DNA from: Archangium violaceum
Lineage (GTDB): Bacteria > Myxococcota > Myxococcia > Myxococcales > Myxococcaceae
Reading direction: 5' to 3'
NCBI RefSeq assembly: GCF_016859125.1
Contig: NZ_CP069338.1
Span: forward strand, 8,621,501-8,685,500
DNA length: 64,000 bases
Of the stretch, positions 1 to 7,892 are shown in pieces. A model generated the notes under the pieces. The model saw only the letters and a program-made list of their open reading frames with translations, was not told where the DNA came from and made no database searches. How positions within the stretch are numbered: position 1 is the first letter of the stretch; each line of letters starts with the position of its first letter. The translations under genes were made by a program, and so were the position numbers.

Positions 1-389
1 ACAACACCAACAGCTTCGTGGGGCCGCTCACCGCCTCCATCGGGCCCTATCCGCTGGAGATTGGCCGGCAGCGCGTGACGGACGAGACCGCGGCGATGAC
101 GCCCGTGAAGGCCAACCACTCCGTCCTGAAGAACCCCAACCCGCTCGTGGCCGCGGACTTCGAGGGCTGGGTCCAGGAGCGTGGCCTCTACTTCGCCTCG
201 AAGTGGGACGATCGCTACCAGCCCGTGTTCGCCATGAATGATCCCGGCGAGGGACCGCTCCGGGGTGGGCTCCTCATCGCCCGGCATGGGAAGGGGACGT
301 TCATCTACACGGGTCTCGCCTTCTTCCGTCAGCTCCCCGCGGGCGTGCCTGGCGCCTACCGACTGTTCGCGAATCTCCTCGTCCAATGA
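1..389 (+). CDS. PIG-L family deacetylase, C-terminal fragment (runs off window start)
   Basis: Only about 128 C-terminal residues are in the window; the frame is open from base 3 and ends at the TGA at 387-389. The tail, with GKGTFIYTGLAFFRQLPAGV and the terminal GAYRLFANLL, resembles the ThuA/glutamine-amidotransferase-like C-terminal domain of the long (about 800 residue) PIG-L/LmbE-type zinc deacetylases of Bacteroidetes and myxobacteria. The catalytic domain and its zinc ligands lie outside the window, so the call rests on this tail alone. The stop overlaps the ATG of the next small gene, which itself overlaps a sodium:solute symporter gene. The three are probably translationally coupled and may take up and deacetylate an N-acetylated solute (inference). 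Confidence 0.65.
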   Translation, partial: NTNSFVGPLTASIGPYPLEIGRQRVTDETAAMTPVKANHSVLKNPNPLVAADFEGWVQERGLYFASKWDDRYQPVFAMNDPGEGPLRGGLLIARHGKGTFIYTGLAFFRQLPAGVPGAYRLFANLLVQ

Positions 390-556
390 ACACCGCTTCG
401 AAGCCTCCTGATGCGGCCGGAGCCTCCAAGCCCCGGCCCGAGCTCGACGACGCGCCGCCGCTCCTCGGCTCCTGGCGCAACATCTACCTCTTCGTGCTGG
501 GCACCTCCGCCCTGCTCATCGCCCTGTTCTGGGCGCTTACCCGGGCCTACTCGTGA
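386..556 (+). CDS. Small single-pass membrane protein, 56 aa
   Basis: A 56-residue frame starts at an ATG that overlaps the preceding stop (ATGA, 386-389). It ends in a TGA (554-556) that overlaps the GTG start of the symporter. Both junctions point to translational coupling, the main reason to call it a gene. The N-terminal 27 residues are polar and Pro/Ala-rich. They are followed by one hydrophobic helix (about residues 32-52, NIYLFVLGTSALLIALFWAL) and a very short tail. This suggests a small inner-membrane subunit or accessory of the symporter, but I recognise no family. The function is unknown. Confidence 0.6.
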   Translation: MNTASKPPDAAGASKPRPELDDAPPLLGSWRNIYLFVLGTSALLIALFWALTRAYS

Positions 557-2262
557 CATTGCTCGATTGGTTGGTCGTTCTCGGGACGACGGCGTTCATC
601 GTGGGGTGGGGGCTCTGGAAGTCCCGCAACGAGCGAAGCACCGCCGAGGGCTACCTGCGCGGGGGTCATGAGCTGCGCTGGCCCACCATCGGCCTGTCGG
701 TCATGGCCACGCAGGCGAGCGCCATCACCTTCCTGTCCGTTCCCGGTCAGGCCTACGAAGACGGGCTGCGCTTCGTGCAGTTCTACTTCGGACTGCCCCT
801 CGCGATGGTGATCGTCAGCGCCATCTTCGTTCCCATCTACTACCGGCTCAACGTCTACACCGCCTACGAGTACCTGGAGTCGCGCTTCGATCTGAAGACA
901 CGCCTTCTCGGCGCGTCGCTCTTCCTGATCCAGCGCGGCCTGGCCGCTGGCATCACCATCTACGCGCCCGCCATCATCCTCTCCGCCATTCTGGGCTGGC
1001 CACTCGAGCCGACCATCGTGGCCATTGGGGCGCTCGTCATCCTCTACACGGTGACGGGTGGCTCCAAGGCGGTCAGCCAGACGCAGAAGCAGCAGATGGT
1101 GGTGATGCTCGGGGGCATGGTCGTGGCCGCCATCGTCATCGTATGGCGGTTGCCCGAGCACGTGTCCTTCGGGCGGGCCGTGGATCTCGCGGGGGCCCTG
1201 GGCCGCATGAACGCGGTCAGCTTCGATTTCGACTTCCAGGATCGCTACAACTTCTGGTCCGGCATCACCGGGGGGTTGTTCCTGTCACTGTCGTATTTCG
1301 GAACCGACCAGTCCCAGGTGGGCCGCTACCTGACGGGCCGCTCCATCTCCGAGAGCCGGCTCGGGCTGTTGTTCAACGGCGTCCTGAAGATCCCGATGCA
1401 GTTCCTGATCCTCTTCGTCGGGCTCCTGGTCTTCGTGTTCTACCAGTTCACCGCGCCGCCCCTGCTCTTCAACCAGCCCCTGCGTGCCCGGGTCCAGGCG
1501 ACGGCGCAAGCGGATGAGTTCGCCCGTATCGAGGATCAGTGGGCGAGGGTGCAGGCCGACAAGCGCGCCGAGGCGGACCGTTACCTGGCGGCTCGCGAGT
1601 CCGGGGACCGCGCCGCCGAGACGAGCGCGAGAGAGCGCCTCGTGGCGGTCTCGGGCGTGGCGGACAAGCTCCGGACCGAGGCCAAGGCCGTGGTGGCCCG
1701 AGCCCTGCCGGGAGTGGAGACCAAGGACTCGGACTACATCTTCATCTCGTTCGTGAAGGACTGGATGCCCAGCGGGCTCGTGGGGCTGCTCATCACCGTC
1801 ATCGTGGCGGCGGCCATGAGCTCGATCGCGAGCGAGCTCAACGCCCTGGGGGCGACGACCACGGTCGACTTCTACCGGCGGGTCGTGCGCCGCGACGCCA
1901 CGGACCGGCAGGTGCTCGTCGCCTCCAAGCTGTTCACGGTCTTCTGGGGACTCGTCGCGGTGGCCTTCGCGAGCTTCGCCTCGCTGCTCGACAACCTCAT
2001 CCAGGCGGTCAACATCCTCGGGTCCCTCTTCTACGGGACCGTGCTGGGCATCTTCCTCGTCGCCTTCTTCTTCAAATCCGTCCGGGGCAATGCCGTCTTC
2101 CTCGCCGCGCTCACTTCTCAAGGAACGGTGCTCGCCCTCTTCGCCTTCACGGGGATCAGTTACCTCTGGTTCAACGTGATTGGCTGTGTGCTGGTGGTCG
2201 CGGTGGGCCTGACCATCCAGGCCGTCGCGTTCCAGCCGGCGCGAGCCAGTCCGTCCGTCTAG
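553..2262 (+). CDS. Sodium:solute symporter (SSS family)
   Basis: A 569-residue polytopic protein with about 13 hydrophobic helices and the SSS-family layout. The first helix is followed by GYLRGGHELRWPTIGLSVMA, then by helices containing LSVPGQAYEDG, SYFGTDQSQVGRYLTGRS and, late in the protein, AAAMSSIASELNALGATTTVDFY. The substrate is not evident; sugar or N-acylated amino sugar is plausible from the adjacent PIG-L deacetylase. Residues about 308-390 form a charged, Ala/Arg/Glu-rich insertion, probably a cytoplasmic helical hairpin or coiled coil, which is unusual for the core fold. The start is GTG at 553, overlapping the upstream stop. The TAG stop lies inside the CTAG target site of the downstream IS, yet the reading frame ends where it would without the insertion. 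Confidence 0.85.
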   Translation: MTLLDWLVVLGTTAFIVGWGLWKSRNERSTAEGYLRGGHELRWPTIGLSVMATQASAITFLSVPGQAYEDGLRFVQFYFGLPLAMVIVSAIFVPIYYRLNVYTAYEYLESRFDLKTRLLGASLFLIQRGLAAGITIYAPAIILSAILGWPLEPTIVAIGALVILYTVTGGSKAVSQTQKQQMVVMLGGMVVAAIVIVWRLPEHVSFGRAVDLAGALGRMNAVSFDFDFQDRYNFWSGITGGLFLSLSYFGTDQSQVGRYLTGRSISESRLGLLFNGVLKIPMQFLILFVGLLVFVFYQFTAPPLLFNQPLRARVQATAQADEFARIEDQWARVQADKRAEADRYLAARESGDRAAETSARERLVAVSGVADKLRTEAKAVVARALPGVETKDSDYIFISFVKDWMPSGLVGLLITVIVAAAMSSIASELNALGATTTVDFYRRVVRRDATDRQVLVASKLFTVFWGLVAVAFASFASLLDNLIQAVNILGSLFYGTVLGIFLVAFFFKSVRGNAVFLAALTSQGTVLALFAFTGISYLWFNVIGCVLVVAVGLTIQAVAFQPARASPSV

Positions 2263-2281
2263 CCCGGATTATTCACCAGGG
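2263..2281 (+). repeat. IS left terminal inverted repeat (19 bp)
   Basis: CCCGGATTATTCACCAGGG, the exact reverse complement of 3939-3957. Preceded directly by the target duplication CTAG at 2259-2262. Confidence 0.93.
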
Positions 2282-2496
2282 CCTGGCGAGAAGCCGCGAA
2301 GGGGCCGTGCGCAGACCCAGGGGGCACGATCTGACTCGTTGCCCCCATCTGTCAGGTGAGCGGAATTCAGGTTGGCAAAGGGGCGTGAAACCCGTGGGGT
2401 TGGATGCCAGTGACTCGCGCGCAGCACCAGACGCACCTCGGCCGTGTCGGCCAGGTGGTCGAAGCAGGAGCAGCGGGGTGTGCACCGCGAGTCAGC

Positions 2497-3846
2497 TCAC
2501 GAGGGCACCCAGCTCAGCGAGCCGGCCAGGGCCATGAAGACGGCAGCCAGCGGGAAGGACGTCGGCAAGCGCACCCACAGCCGACGCGCCGAGCGTGTCA
2601 CGTGGGCCGCCACCTTCAACAGGCTCAGCCGCAGCGTGTCCATCTGCATCGTGGCCAGGGCGGGAGCCTGTCGGCCCGCCTCGGTGCGCAGCGCATGCAT
2701 CAACACGTAGGCCGCCGCGTGAAGCAGCAAGCGCAGGAAGTTGGCCCAGAAGCTGGAGCAACTCAGCCGGTCGGCCAGCAGGGCGTTCTTCAAGTCCTTT
2801 ATGTAATTCTCGCACTGCCCGCGCTCGCAGTAGGCGTCGTAGAGCAGCTCGGGCGGGAAGCCTTGCAGCGAGGTGACGACGAAGCGCGGGTTTTCACCCT
2901 TGGCGCTCACCTCGGCCTTCATCACCACGTGGCGCTCGTGGGGCCAGGACTCGGCGGCGTAAGAGAAGGCGCCGAAGTGGCGCACGTAGGGGCGGCCCTG
3001 AGCGTACTGCTCGTTGGCGGCGGCCATGACAGCCTCGCCCCTGCGCTGGAGGACGGGATTGCGCGCCAGTCCCAGCAGGTAGTCGATGTCGCCCAGCTGC
3101 TCGTTGAGCTCCTCGAGCATTCGCATGACGCGCGGCATGGCGAAGCCCGAGTCGCCGCGCACCACCACCCGTACGTTGGGGAAGCGCTGCTTGAGAGCGA
3201 CAATCAGCCGGCGCAGCACTCCGGCGGCTCCTCGTGCGGCATGGGCGGTGCCCGGCCTCAAAATGGCGGTGACGAGCTGGCCCGTGGTGCCGTCGAACAC
3301 CAGCAGCGGATGGTACATGTGGGTGTCGTAGAAGCCGTGGAAGAGCGAGAGCTGCTGCTGGCCGTGCGTGGGGTCGTCCGTGCTGTCGATGTCGAGACCC
3401 GGCCCTCCAGGTGGCGTGCGACCTGATGCCGCACAGCGGCTCGCCCCTGTCCTCGCAGCCCACGCTCTGCCGCCTGGAGAACGCCGTGGACGGGCGCAGC
3501 GTGCGCAAGCTGCTGGGCGTCCTGGAGCAGCATTACCTCGACTCCTTCACCTCGCCCCCCGAGGTGGTGGTGCTCGACGCAGGGCGTGCGCGTCGTTGCA
3601 GTCTTCGTAGCCCAGGGCCATCTGGTAGACGCGCTGGCGCACCTGCTCCAGACGCGAGTGCACCACCCGCGCCGGGTCGCGTGCGTCAGGAATGCAGGCG
3701 GCCAGCTTCTGCGTGAGCCCCAAACGCTCGTCCATCAGCCTCAGCAACAGCGCTCCCCCATCGCTGGAGGTGTGTGGCGCGTCGCACGTGAGCTGAACCG
3801 GAAGAGTGGGGTGGAAGTGGAGGACGGCTGGAGTACAGTGCGTCAT
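2497..3846 (-). pseudogene. IS1380-family DDE transposase, disrupted by an internal inversion
   Basis: Read on the minus strand, the N-terminal part (ATG at 3846, MTHCTPAVLHFHP, then SSDGGALLLRLMDERLGLT and GYEDCNDAHALR) runs into a wrong frame and stops at 3547. The C-terminal part resumes at about 3390 with LDIDSTDDPTHGQQQLSLFH. It continues through the second catalytic-Asp region VVVRGDSGF and the Glu region YCERGQCENYIKDLK to a TGA at 2497-2499. The missing middle (DPALQVACDLMPHSG through FTSPPEVVVLD) is present but on the plus strand at 3397-3578. Flipping 3391-3578 gives a continuous frame of 449 residues, the normal length for the family. As it stands, neither fragment carries the full DDE set behind a normal start. 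The ATG at 3318 could at most yield a 273-residue C-terminal fragment. Confidence 0.9.
3391..3578. repeat. Inverted 188-bp segment bounded by 6-bp inverted repeats inside the transposase
   Basis: The segment starts with GTCGAG (3391-3396) and ends with CTCGAC (3573-3578), an inverted repeat. Between them the plus strand encodes transposase residues that belong on the minus strand. Re-inverting between the repeats joins GCCCTGCGTCGAGACCCG on one side and GTGCTCGACATCGACAGC on the other. Both junctions are in frame and match family sequence (HALRRDPALQ and VVVLDIDSTDD). It may be a genuine micro-inversion, a reversible switch, or an assembly error; sequence alone cannot decide. Confidence 0.85.
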
Positions 3847-3938
3847 ACGGGCGGGCGCTTCTGAGTCGGCCTGAGTTCTGGATAAACCCAAGCTAAATCA
3901 GGGGGCGTTACGCCCGCAACCGCCCTCCTTCTCCTCTA

Positions 3939-3957
3939 CCCTGGTGAATAATCCGGG
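3939..3957 (-). repeat. IS right terminal inverted repeat (19 bp)
   Basis: CCCTGGTGAATAATCCGGG, the exact complement of the left end at 2263-2281. Followed by the second CTAG copy at 3958-3961. Confidence 0.93.
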
Positions 3958-3961
3958 CTAG

Positions 3962-4447
3962 GAGCACACGCCTGCCCGGACAGCCCCATCCAGGCGGGAG
4001 GCAGCAGGGGCGTGGGCTGCTGGGGCACCGCACCGTGACGGCTTGGGGCTCAACACCACGCGCTCTGGGATAGCCCTTGCGCTGGCCGAGTGGGCGCGCT
4101 GGCCACCACCATCGCACCGGCCAGGGAACGGCCGCCGAGGCCCACCACCCACCGTGCCGTGGATGAAGAGACTTCCCCGGGGCAGAGGCAGGGCTGCGCG
4201 CTCACCGGAAGCGGGCGCCTAAGTCGGTCGCCAGAAGTTCTCGACACTAACGGGGCCTACACCCCTCTGGGGGCAAGCCCTTTGTGTGAAGGAACTTTGC
4301 TCACCTACTTGGTCACGGCCATCCAGGACGGGGCTCGACGGGCGATGTAGGACGGCGTCCGCTCGGCTGCTTCCTGGACGGCGGGGCGCCTTCCTGGCAC
4401 CTCGTGGTAGGTCCGGCCGCACGAGCCTTGATGGTGCGTGAACCGGC
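3962..4447. other. Non-coding or decayed region to the right of the IS
   Basis: This 486-bp stretch lies between the IS and the acyltransferase gene. Short open frames exist on both strands (for example 4050-4247 minus and 4090-4350 plus). None has a convincing ribosome-binding site, a conserved motif I recognise, or residue composition unlike a high-GC shadow frame. It may hold the promoter of the acyltransferase gene or the remains of genes damaged around the IS. I can support no specific feature in it. Confidence 0.4.
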
Positions 4448-4465
4448 ATGGGAAAAGGCGGGAAT

Positions 4466-5611
4466 ATGGCCTCTTCGCCTTCCTTCGCTCAGGTCGTCCC
4501 CACGGAGATGGACGGGAGCACCGTTCAGGCGCCGGGTTTGTCGACCGGGCCCCAGGGGCGCCGCTACTACCCCGAGCTCGATGGGCTTCGCGGCATGTCC
4601 GTGATGCTGGTGGTCATCGGACACCTGGCCCAGTTCGTCCTGCGAAGCGGCGCCTGGGGTGGGAGCCTGGCCGCGATGGGGGTGATGATCTTCTTCATCC
4701 TCAGCGGCTTCCTCATCACGGATCTGCTGTGCCACGAGCACGCGGAGACGGGCACGGTGCGGCTCGGCGCCTTCTATGTCCGCCGGATCCGCCGGCTCAT
4801 GCCCGCCTTCCTGGTGTTCGTGCTGTTCCTCGCCCTCTTCATCCAGATGGGCTGGGTCACGGACGTTCCCTGGTCGAGCATGGCCGCGTCGTTGGTCCAC
4901 CTGCGCAACGTGTTCGGCCGGGGAGACACCAACGCGCACCTGTGGTCGTTGTCGATGGAGGAGCAGTTCTACGCCGTGTGGCCGTTGCTCTTCCTGCTCG
5001 CCGGGCCGAGGAAGGCGCTGGTGGCCAGCCTCGTGGGGGTGCTCGGGGTGAGCCTCGTGCGGGGCGGGATGATCGCCCTGAACGTGCTCGACTACAACCG
5101 GGGCATCTACTACCTCCGCCCCTGGTTCCGCTTCGATTCGCTCCTCCTGGGCTGCCTGCTCGCGCTGGCGTGGAATGGCGGGGAGCGGAGCAGGAGGCTG
5201 GTCCAGAAGCTGGTGGCGTGGTGCTCGCCCGGGGTGTGTCTGGTGGCGCTGACGCTGTGGTCGGTCTACGCGGAGATGACCGCGATGAAGCCCGTGTTCC
5301 TGCTGGTTCAGGGACTGCTGGCCGCCGCGCTGGTCGCCGGATGCGCGCTGGGTGGGACGCACGCGTGGTTGCGGCTGCGCTCCCTCCGCTTCCTGGGACT
5401 CATCTCCTATTCGCTCTACCTCTGGCAGCAGCCCTTCCTCACCACCCGCACGCCGGACTGGGGCCCGCTGCGGGAGGCGCCGCTGTGCGTCGTGATGGCC
5501 TTCGCCGCGGCGCTCGCTTCCTATTACTGGGTCGAGAAGCCCTTCCGCGTGGCCCATCCTCAGAAGGCCACCGCGGAGTCCGTGACACCCGGTCCGCAGG
5601 CCGCGACGTAG
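4466..5611 (+). CDS. Acyltransferase 3 family (OafA/YrhL-type) membrane O-acyltransferase
   Basis: About 381 residues with roughly ten hydrophobic helices. The family signature is clear near the N-terminus: ELDGLRGMSVMLVVIGHLAQ, with the Arg and the His spaced as in acyltransferase-3 proteins, then FFILSGFLITDLL and FYVRRIRRLMPAF. Later SMEEQFYAVWPLLFLL and YSLYLWQQP match the same family. Such enzymes transfer acetyl or other acyl groups to exported glycans or lipids in the inner membrane; the acceptor here is unknown. An in-frame ATG lies at 4448, but ATG 4466 is better placed behind AAAAGGCGGG, so I prefer it. The gene stands alone between the IS region and a 280-bp intergenic stretch. Confidence 0.85.
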   Translation: MASSPSFAQVVPTEMDGSTVQAPGLSTGPQGRRYYPELDGLRGMSVMLVVIGHLAQFVLRSGAWGGSLAAMGVMIFFILSGFLITDLLCHEHAETGTVRLGAFYVRRIRRLMPAFLVFVLFLALFIQMGWVTDVPWSSMAASLVHLRNVFGRGDTNAHLWSLSMEEQFYAVWPLLFLLAGPRKALVASLVGVLGVSLVRGGMIALNVLDYNRGIYYLRPWFRFDSLLLGCLLALAWNGGERSRRLVQKLVAWCSPGVCLVALTLWSVYAEMTAMKPVFLLVQGLLAAALVAGCALGGTHAWLRLRSLRFLGLISYSLYLWQQPFLTTRTPDWGPLREAPLCVVMAFAAALASYYWVEKPFRVAHPQKATAESVTPGPQAAT

Positions 5612-5691
5612 GGTCCGGGGACGAGGTCTCCGTCAGTAGCCGACGCCGACTCGCCTCCACCACGGTTCCAGCCCCGGACATCACCGCGTCA

Positions 5692-5708
5692 CACCAGGGC
5701 CCCTGGTG
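5692..5708. promoter_or_regulatory. Perfect palindrome CACCAGGGCCCCTGGTG
   Basis: A 17-bp hyphenated perfect palindrome lies in the 280-bp gap between the acyltransferase and lipoprotein genes, about 80 bp past the former's stop. A nearby CCTGGTGAC (from 5722) repeats one arm. It could be a terminator stem without a T-run, or an operator for the downstream gene. The symmetry is seen; the role is a guess. Confidence 0.3.
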
Positions 5709-5891
5709 ACAGGTCTCACCGCCTGGTGACTGTTGTCATCCCCGCGGAGTGAGAAGCACGAGCGGTCGTTTCGTGAACATTCCTCCGTTCCGGGGGAGGG
5801 GACGGGCGGGGTTGCTGCCGCCGGGCCTCTCCGTTCATAGATTGGTCAGGGGCCCACGTGCGTAGAGGGGGCCGAGGGAAGGGGGAAGCCC

Positions 5892-6626
5892 ATGAGGATC
5901 GCGGGCGTGGTGGTGCTGGCCCTGATGGCCGGCGGATGCACATTCGTGCGGTTGGAGCAGCGCGATGGCTGTTGGGTACGGCAGACGACACGGTGGCCGA
6001 GGCAGCTGAAGGAGGAGATCGGCCCCTGCGAGCGGGAGAAACCCACCTGGTCGGAGGATCGGCTCACGCGCCTGGCGCAGGAGTGCATGGTGCAGGCCGA
6101 CTACCGCTGGAAGAACCGGGCCCTGGCGGCGTGGAACCGGGGAGAGCCGTTACCGGAGCCCGAGTCGGAAGCGAGCGTGCTCCAGTTCTGCATGAACGAA
6201 GCCGCGCACTCGGTGGTGACGGAGAACGAGACGCTCAAGAAGCGCCTGAGCGAGGTGAGCGCGGATCGCGACGTGTTGCGCGCCAGCGAGGAGAAGGATC
6301 GGGAGCACCTGCTCACCAGCCACGATCGGCTCACGGACGCGTTGGGGGAGGCGGCGAAGAAGCCGCCGGGCTCGGCGGTGGCCACGTCCATCTCCACGAG
6401 CGACGGGACCGCTACGACGCTCAGCGACAGCGACACCAGCGTGGCGCTGCCACGTGGAACCGAGCCAGGCTCGACTCCCGCCCCGCGCATGGGCGTGCCC
6501 GCTCCGGAGCCGCTTCGCCAGCGCGCGCCGAGGAATCTGACCGTGGAGCAGCCCAAACCCGACATGTGCGAGGGCTCGGCCACTGGGAATACCCCGTTCG
6601 AACCGTCCTCGTGCCCGCGGAAGTAA
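5892..6626 (+). CDS. Predicted lipoprotein with central coiled coil, unknown function
   Basis: A 244-residue protein. Its N-terminus (MRIAGVVVLALMAGGCTFVR) is a lipoprotein signal with the lipobox MAGGC and acylation Cys at residue 16. Residues about 20-110 are rich in Trp, Arg and Cys. About 108-155 (ENETLKKRLSEVSADRDVLR and following) look like a short coiled coil. The last 80 residues are low-complexity Thr/Ser/Pro. I recognise no family. It precedes coaBC by 45 bp on the same strand and may be transcribed with it, though no shared function is evident. Confidence 0.75.
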   Translation: MRIAGVVVLALMAGGCTFVRLEQRDGCWVRQTTRWPRQLKEEIGPCEREKPTWSEDRLTRLAQECMVQADYRWKNRALAAWNRGEPLPEPESEASVLQFCMNEAAHSVVTENETLKKRLSEVSADRDVLRASEEKDREHLLTSHDRLTDALGEAAKKPPGSAVATSISTSDGTATTLSDSDTSVALPRGTEPGSTPAPRMGVPAPEPLRQRAPRNLTVEQPKPDMCEGSATGNTPFEPSSCPRK

Positions 6627-6671
6627 CCAGGGAGGTTGCGAGCGCGTCCCCTCGCGCGTAAGGAAGCCTGC

Positions 6672-7892
6672 ATGGTGGCTTCGGCTCTGCAGGGGCGCCG
6701 GGTGATCGTCGGAGTGGGCGGCGGCATCGCGGCGTACAAGGCATGCGAGCTGGTGCGCGAGTTGGGGCGTGCCGGCGCGCAGGTGCGGGTGGCGATGACG
6801 GCGGCGGCGAAGGAGTTCGTCACGCCGCTCACCTTCCAGGCGCTCAGTGGGCACCCGGTGCTGACGGATTATTTCGATCCGTCGCAGGAGGGGAACTTCG
6901 GGCACCTGGATCTGGCGCGCTGGGCGGAGCTGTACGTGGTGGCGCCGGTGACGGCGGACCTGCTGGCGCGCATCCGGGCGGGGATGGGGAACGACGCGGT
7001 GACGACGTCGCTGCTGGCGTTCCGGGGGCCGGTGTTGCTCGCGCCCGCGATGAACGTGGCCATGTGGGAGAACGAGCGGACGCAGGAGAACGTGGCGGCG
7101 CTGCGCTCGGAGCCTCGCTTCCACCTGGTGGATCCGGGGGCGGGGCTGCTCGCCTGCGGAGACGTGGGCGCGGGACGGCTCGCGGAGGTGGGGACCATCG
7201 TGGAGGCGGCGAAGCGCCTCTTCGCCGAGGGACCGCTGGCGGGCCGGCGGGTGCTCATCACCGCGGGGCCCACGCGGGAGTACCTGGATCCGGTGCGGTT
7301 CATCTCCAACCCGTCGACGGGGAAGATGGGGCTGGCGCTGGCGCAAGCCGCGAAGGCGATGGGCGCGCGGGTGACGGTGGTGCTGGGTCCGGTGGGGGAG
7401 GTGGAGCGGGGCGGCTACGAGGTGGTGGACGTGGTGAGCGCCGAGGACATGGCGCGCGAGGTGCTGGCGCGGGTGGAGGAGGTGGACTGCTTCATCGCGT
7501 CGGCGGCGGTGAGCGACTGGAGGCCGGAGACGCGTGCGGCGCAGAAGGTGAAGAAGTCGGAGGGCCCGGAGAAGCTGACCCTGGTGCGAACGCCGGACGT
7601 GCTGGCCGAGGCCTCACGCCGGGTGTCGGGACGGGCGCGGCGGCCGGCGCTGGTGGGGTTCGCGGCGGAGACGGAGCGGGTGGTGGAGTACGCGCGCGAG
7701 AAGCTGGAGCGCAAGGGGCTGGACGCGATCGTGGCGAACGACGTGACGGCGCCGGGAGCGGGCTTCGGGGTGGACACGAACCGGGTGACGGTGCTGACGC
7801 GGGACGGGAAGCAGCGTGACCTGGCCGGGACGAAGCGCGAGGTGGCGCGCTCCATCCTGGACTTCGTCAAGGACTACATCCCCTACGGCTGA
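6672..7892 (+). CDS. coaBC: Bifunctional phosphopantothenoylcysteine decarboxylase / phosphopantothenate-cysteine ligase
   Basis: CoaBC makes 4'-phosphopantetheine for coenzyme A: CoaB joins cysteine to 4'-phosphopantothenate and CoaC decarboxylates the product with FMN. The N-terminal CoaC half shows GVGGGIAAYKACELVRELGR, the catalytic-His region NFGHLDLARWAE, the motif PAMNVAMWEN and the substrate clamp GDVGAGRLAE. The CoaB half begins at GRRVLITAGPTREYLDPVRF with SNPSTGKMG. It later carries the SAAVSDWRP, KKSEGPEKL and FAAETE motifs, ending at 406 residues, normal for the family. The ATG at 6672 has GGAAG upstream and fits the family start; an upstream in-frame GTG at 6636 is not favoured. 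The last 10 bp overlap the convergent gene at 7883. Confidence 0.95.
   Translation: MVASALQGRRVIVGVGGGIAAYKACELVRELGRAGAQVRVAMTAAAKEFVTPLTFQALSGHPVLTDYFDPSQEGNFGHLDLARWAELYVVAPVTADLLARIRAGMGNDAVTTSLLAFRGPVLLAPAMNVAMWENERTQENVAALRSEPRFHLVDPGAGLLACGDVGAGRLAEVGTIVEAAKRLFAEGPLAGRRVLITAGPTREYLDPVRFISNPSTGKMGLALAQAAKAMGARVTVVLGPVGEVERGGYEVVDVVSAEDMAREVLARVEEVDCFIASAAVSDWRPETRAAQKVKKSEGPEKLTLVRTPDVLAEASRRVSGRARRPALVGFAAETERVVEYAREKLERKGLDAIVANDVTAPGAGFGVDTNRVTVLTRDGKQRDLAGTKREVARSILDFVKDYIPYG

Larger units (their letters stand above)
2263..3957 (-). mobile_element. IS1380-family insertion sequence, 1695 bp, transposase interrupted by an internal inversion
   Basis: The element is bounded by perfect 19-bp terminal inverted repeats, CCCGGATTATTCACCAGGG at 2263-2281 and its complement at 3939-3957. 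It is flanked by a 4-bp direct repeat CTAG (2259-2262 and 3958-3961), read as the target-site duplication. Length, ends, 4-bp duplication and transposase sequence agree with the IS1380 family. A single transposase gene on the minus strand fills it but is broken by inversion of 3391-3578. Insertion took place exactly on the TAG stop of the symporter gene and left that gene's product unchanged. The perfect ends suggest recent arrival. Confidence 0.93.

Noticed and set aside
2404-3426. A 340-residue plus-strand frame across the insertion sequence
   Set aside because: It is antisense to the transposase and shows no domain. Only the segment at 3397-3578 is meaningful on this strand, because of the inversion.
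4090-4350. An 86-residue plus-strand frame right of the insertion sequence as a gene
   Set aside because: No ribosome-binding site, no motif and no conservation signal that I can see; it may be chance or remnant sequence.
6585-6610. GTTCGAACC as a tRNA T-loop
   Set aside because: It lies inside the coding end of the lipoprotein gene, and no cloverleaf can be drawn around it.
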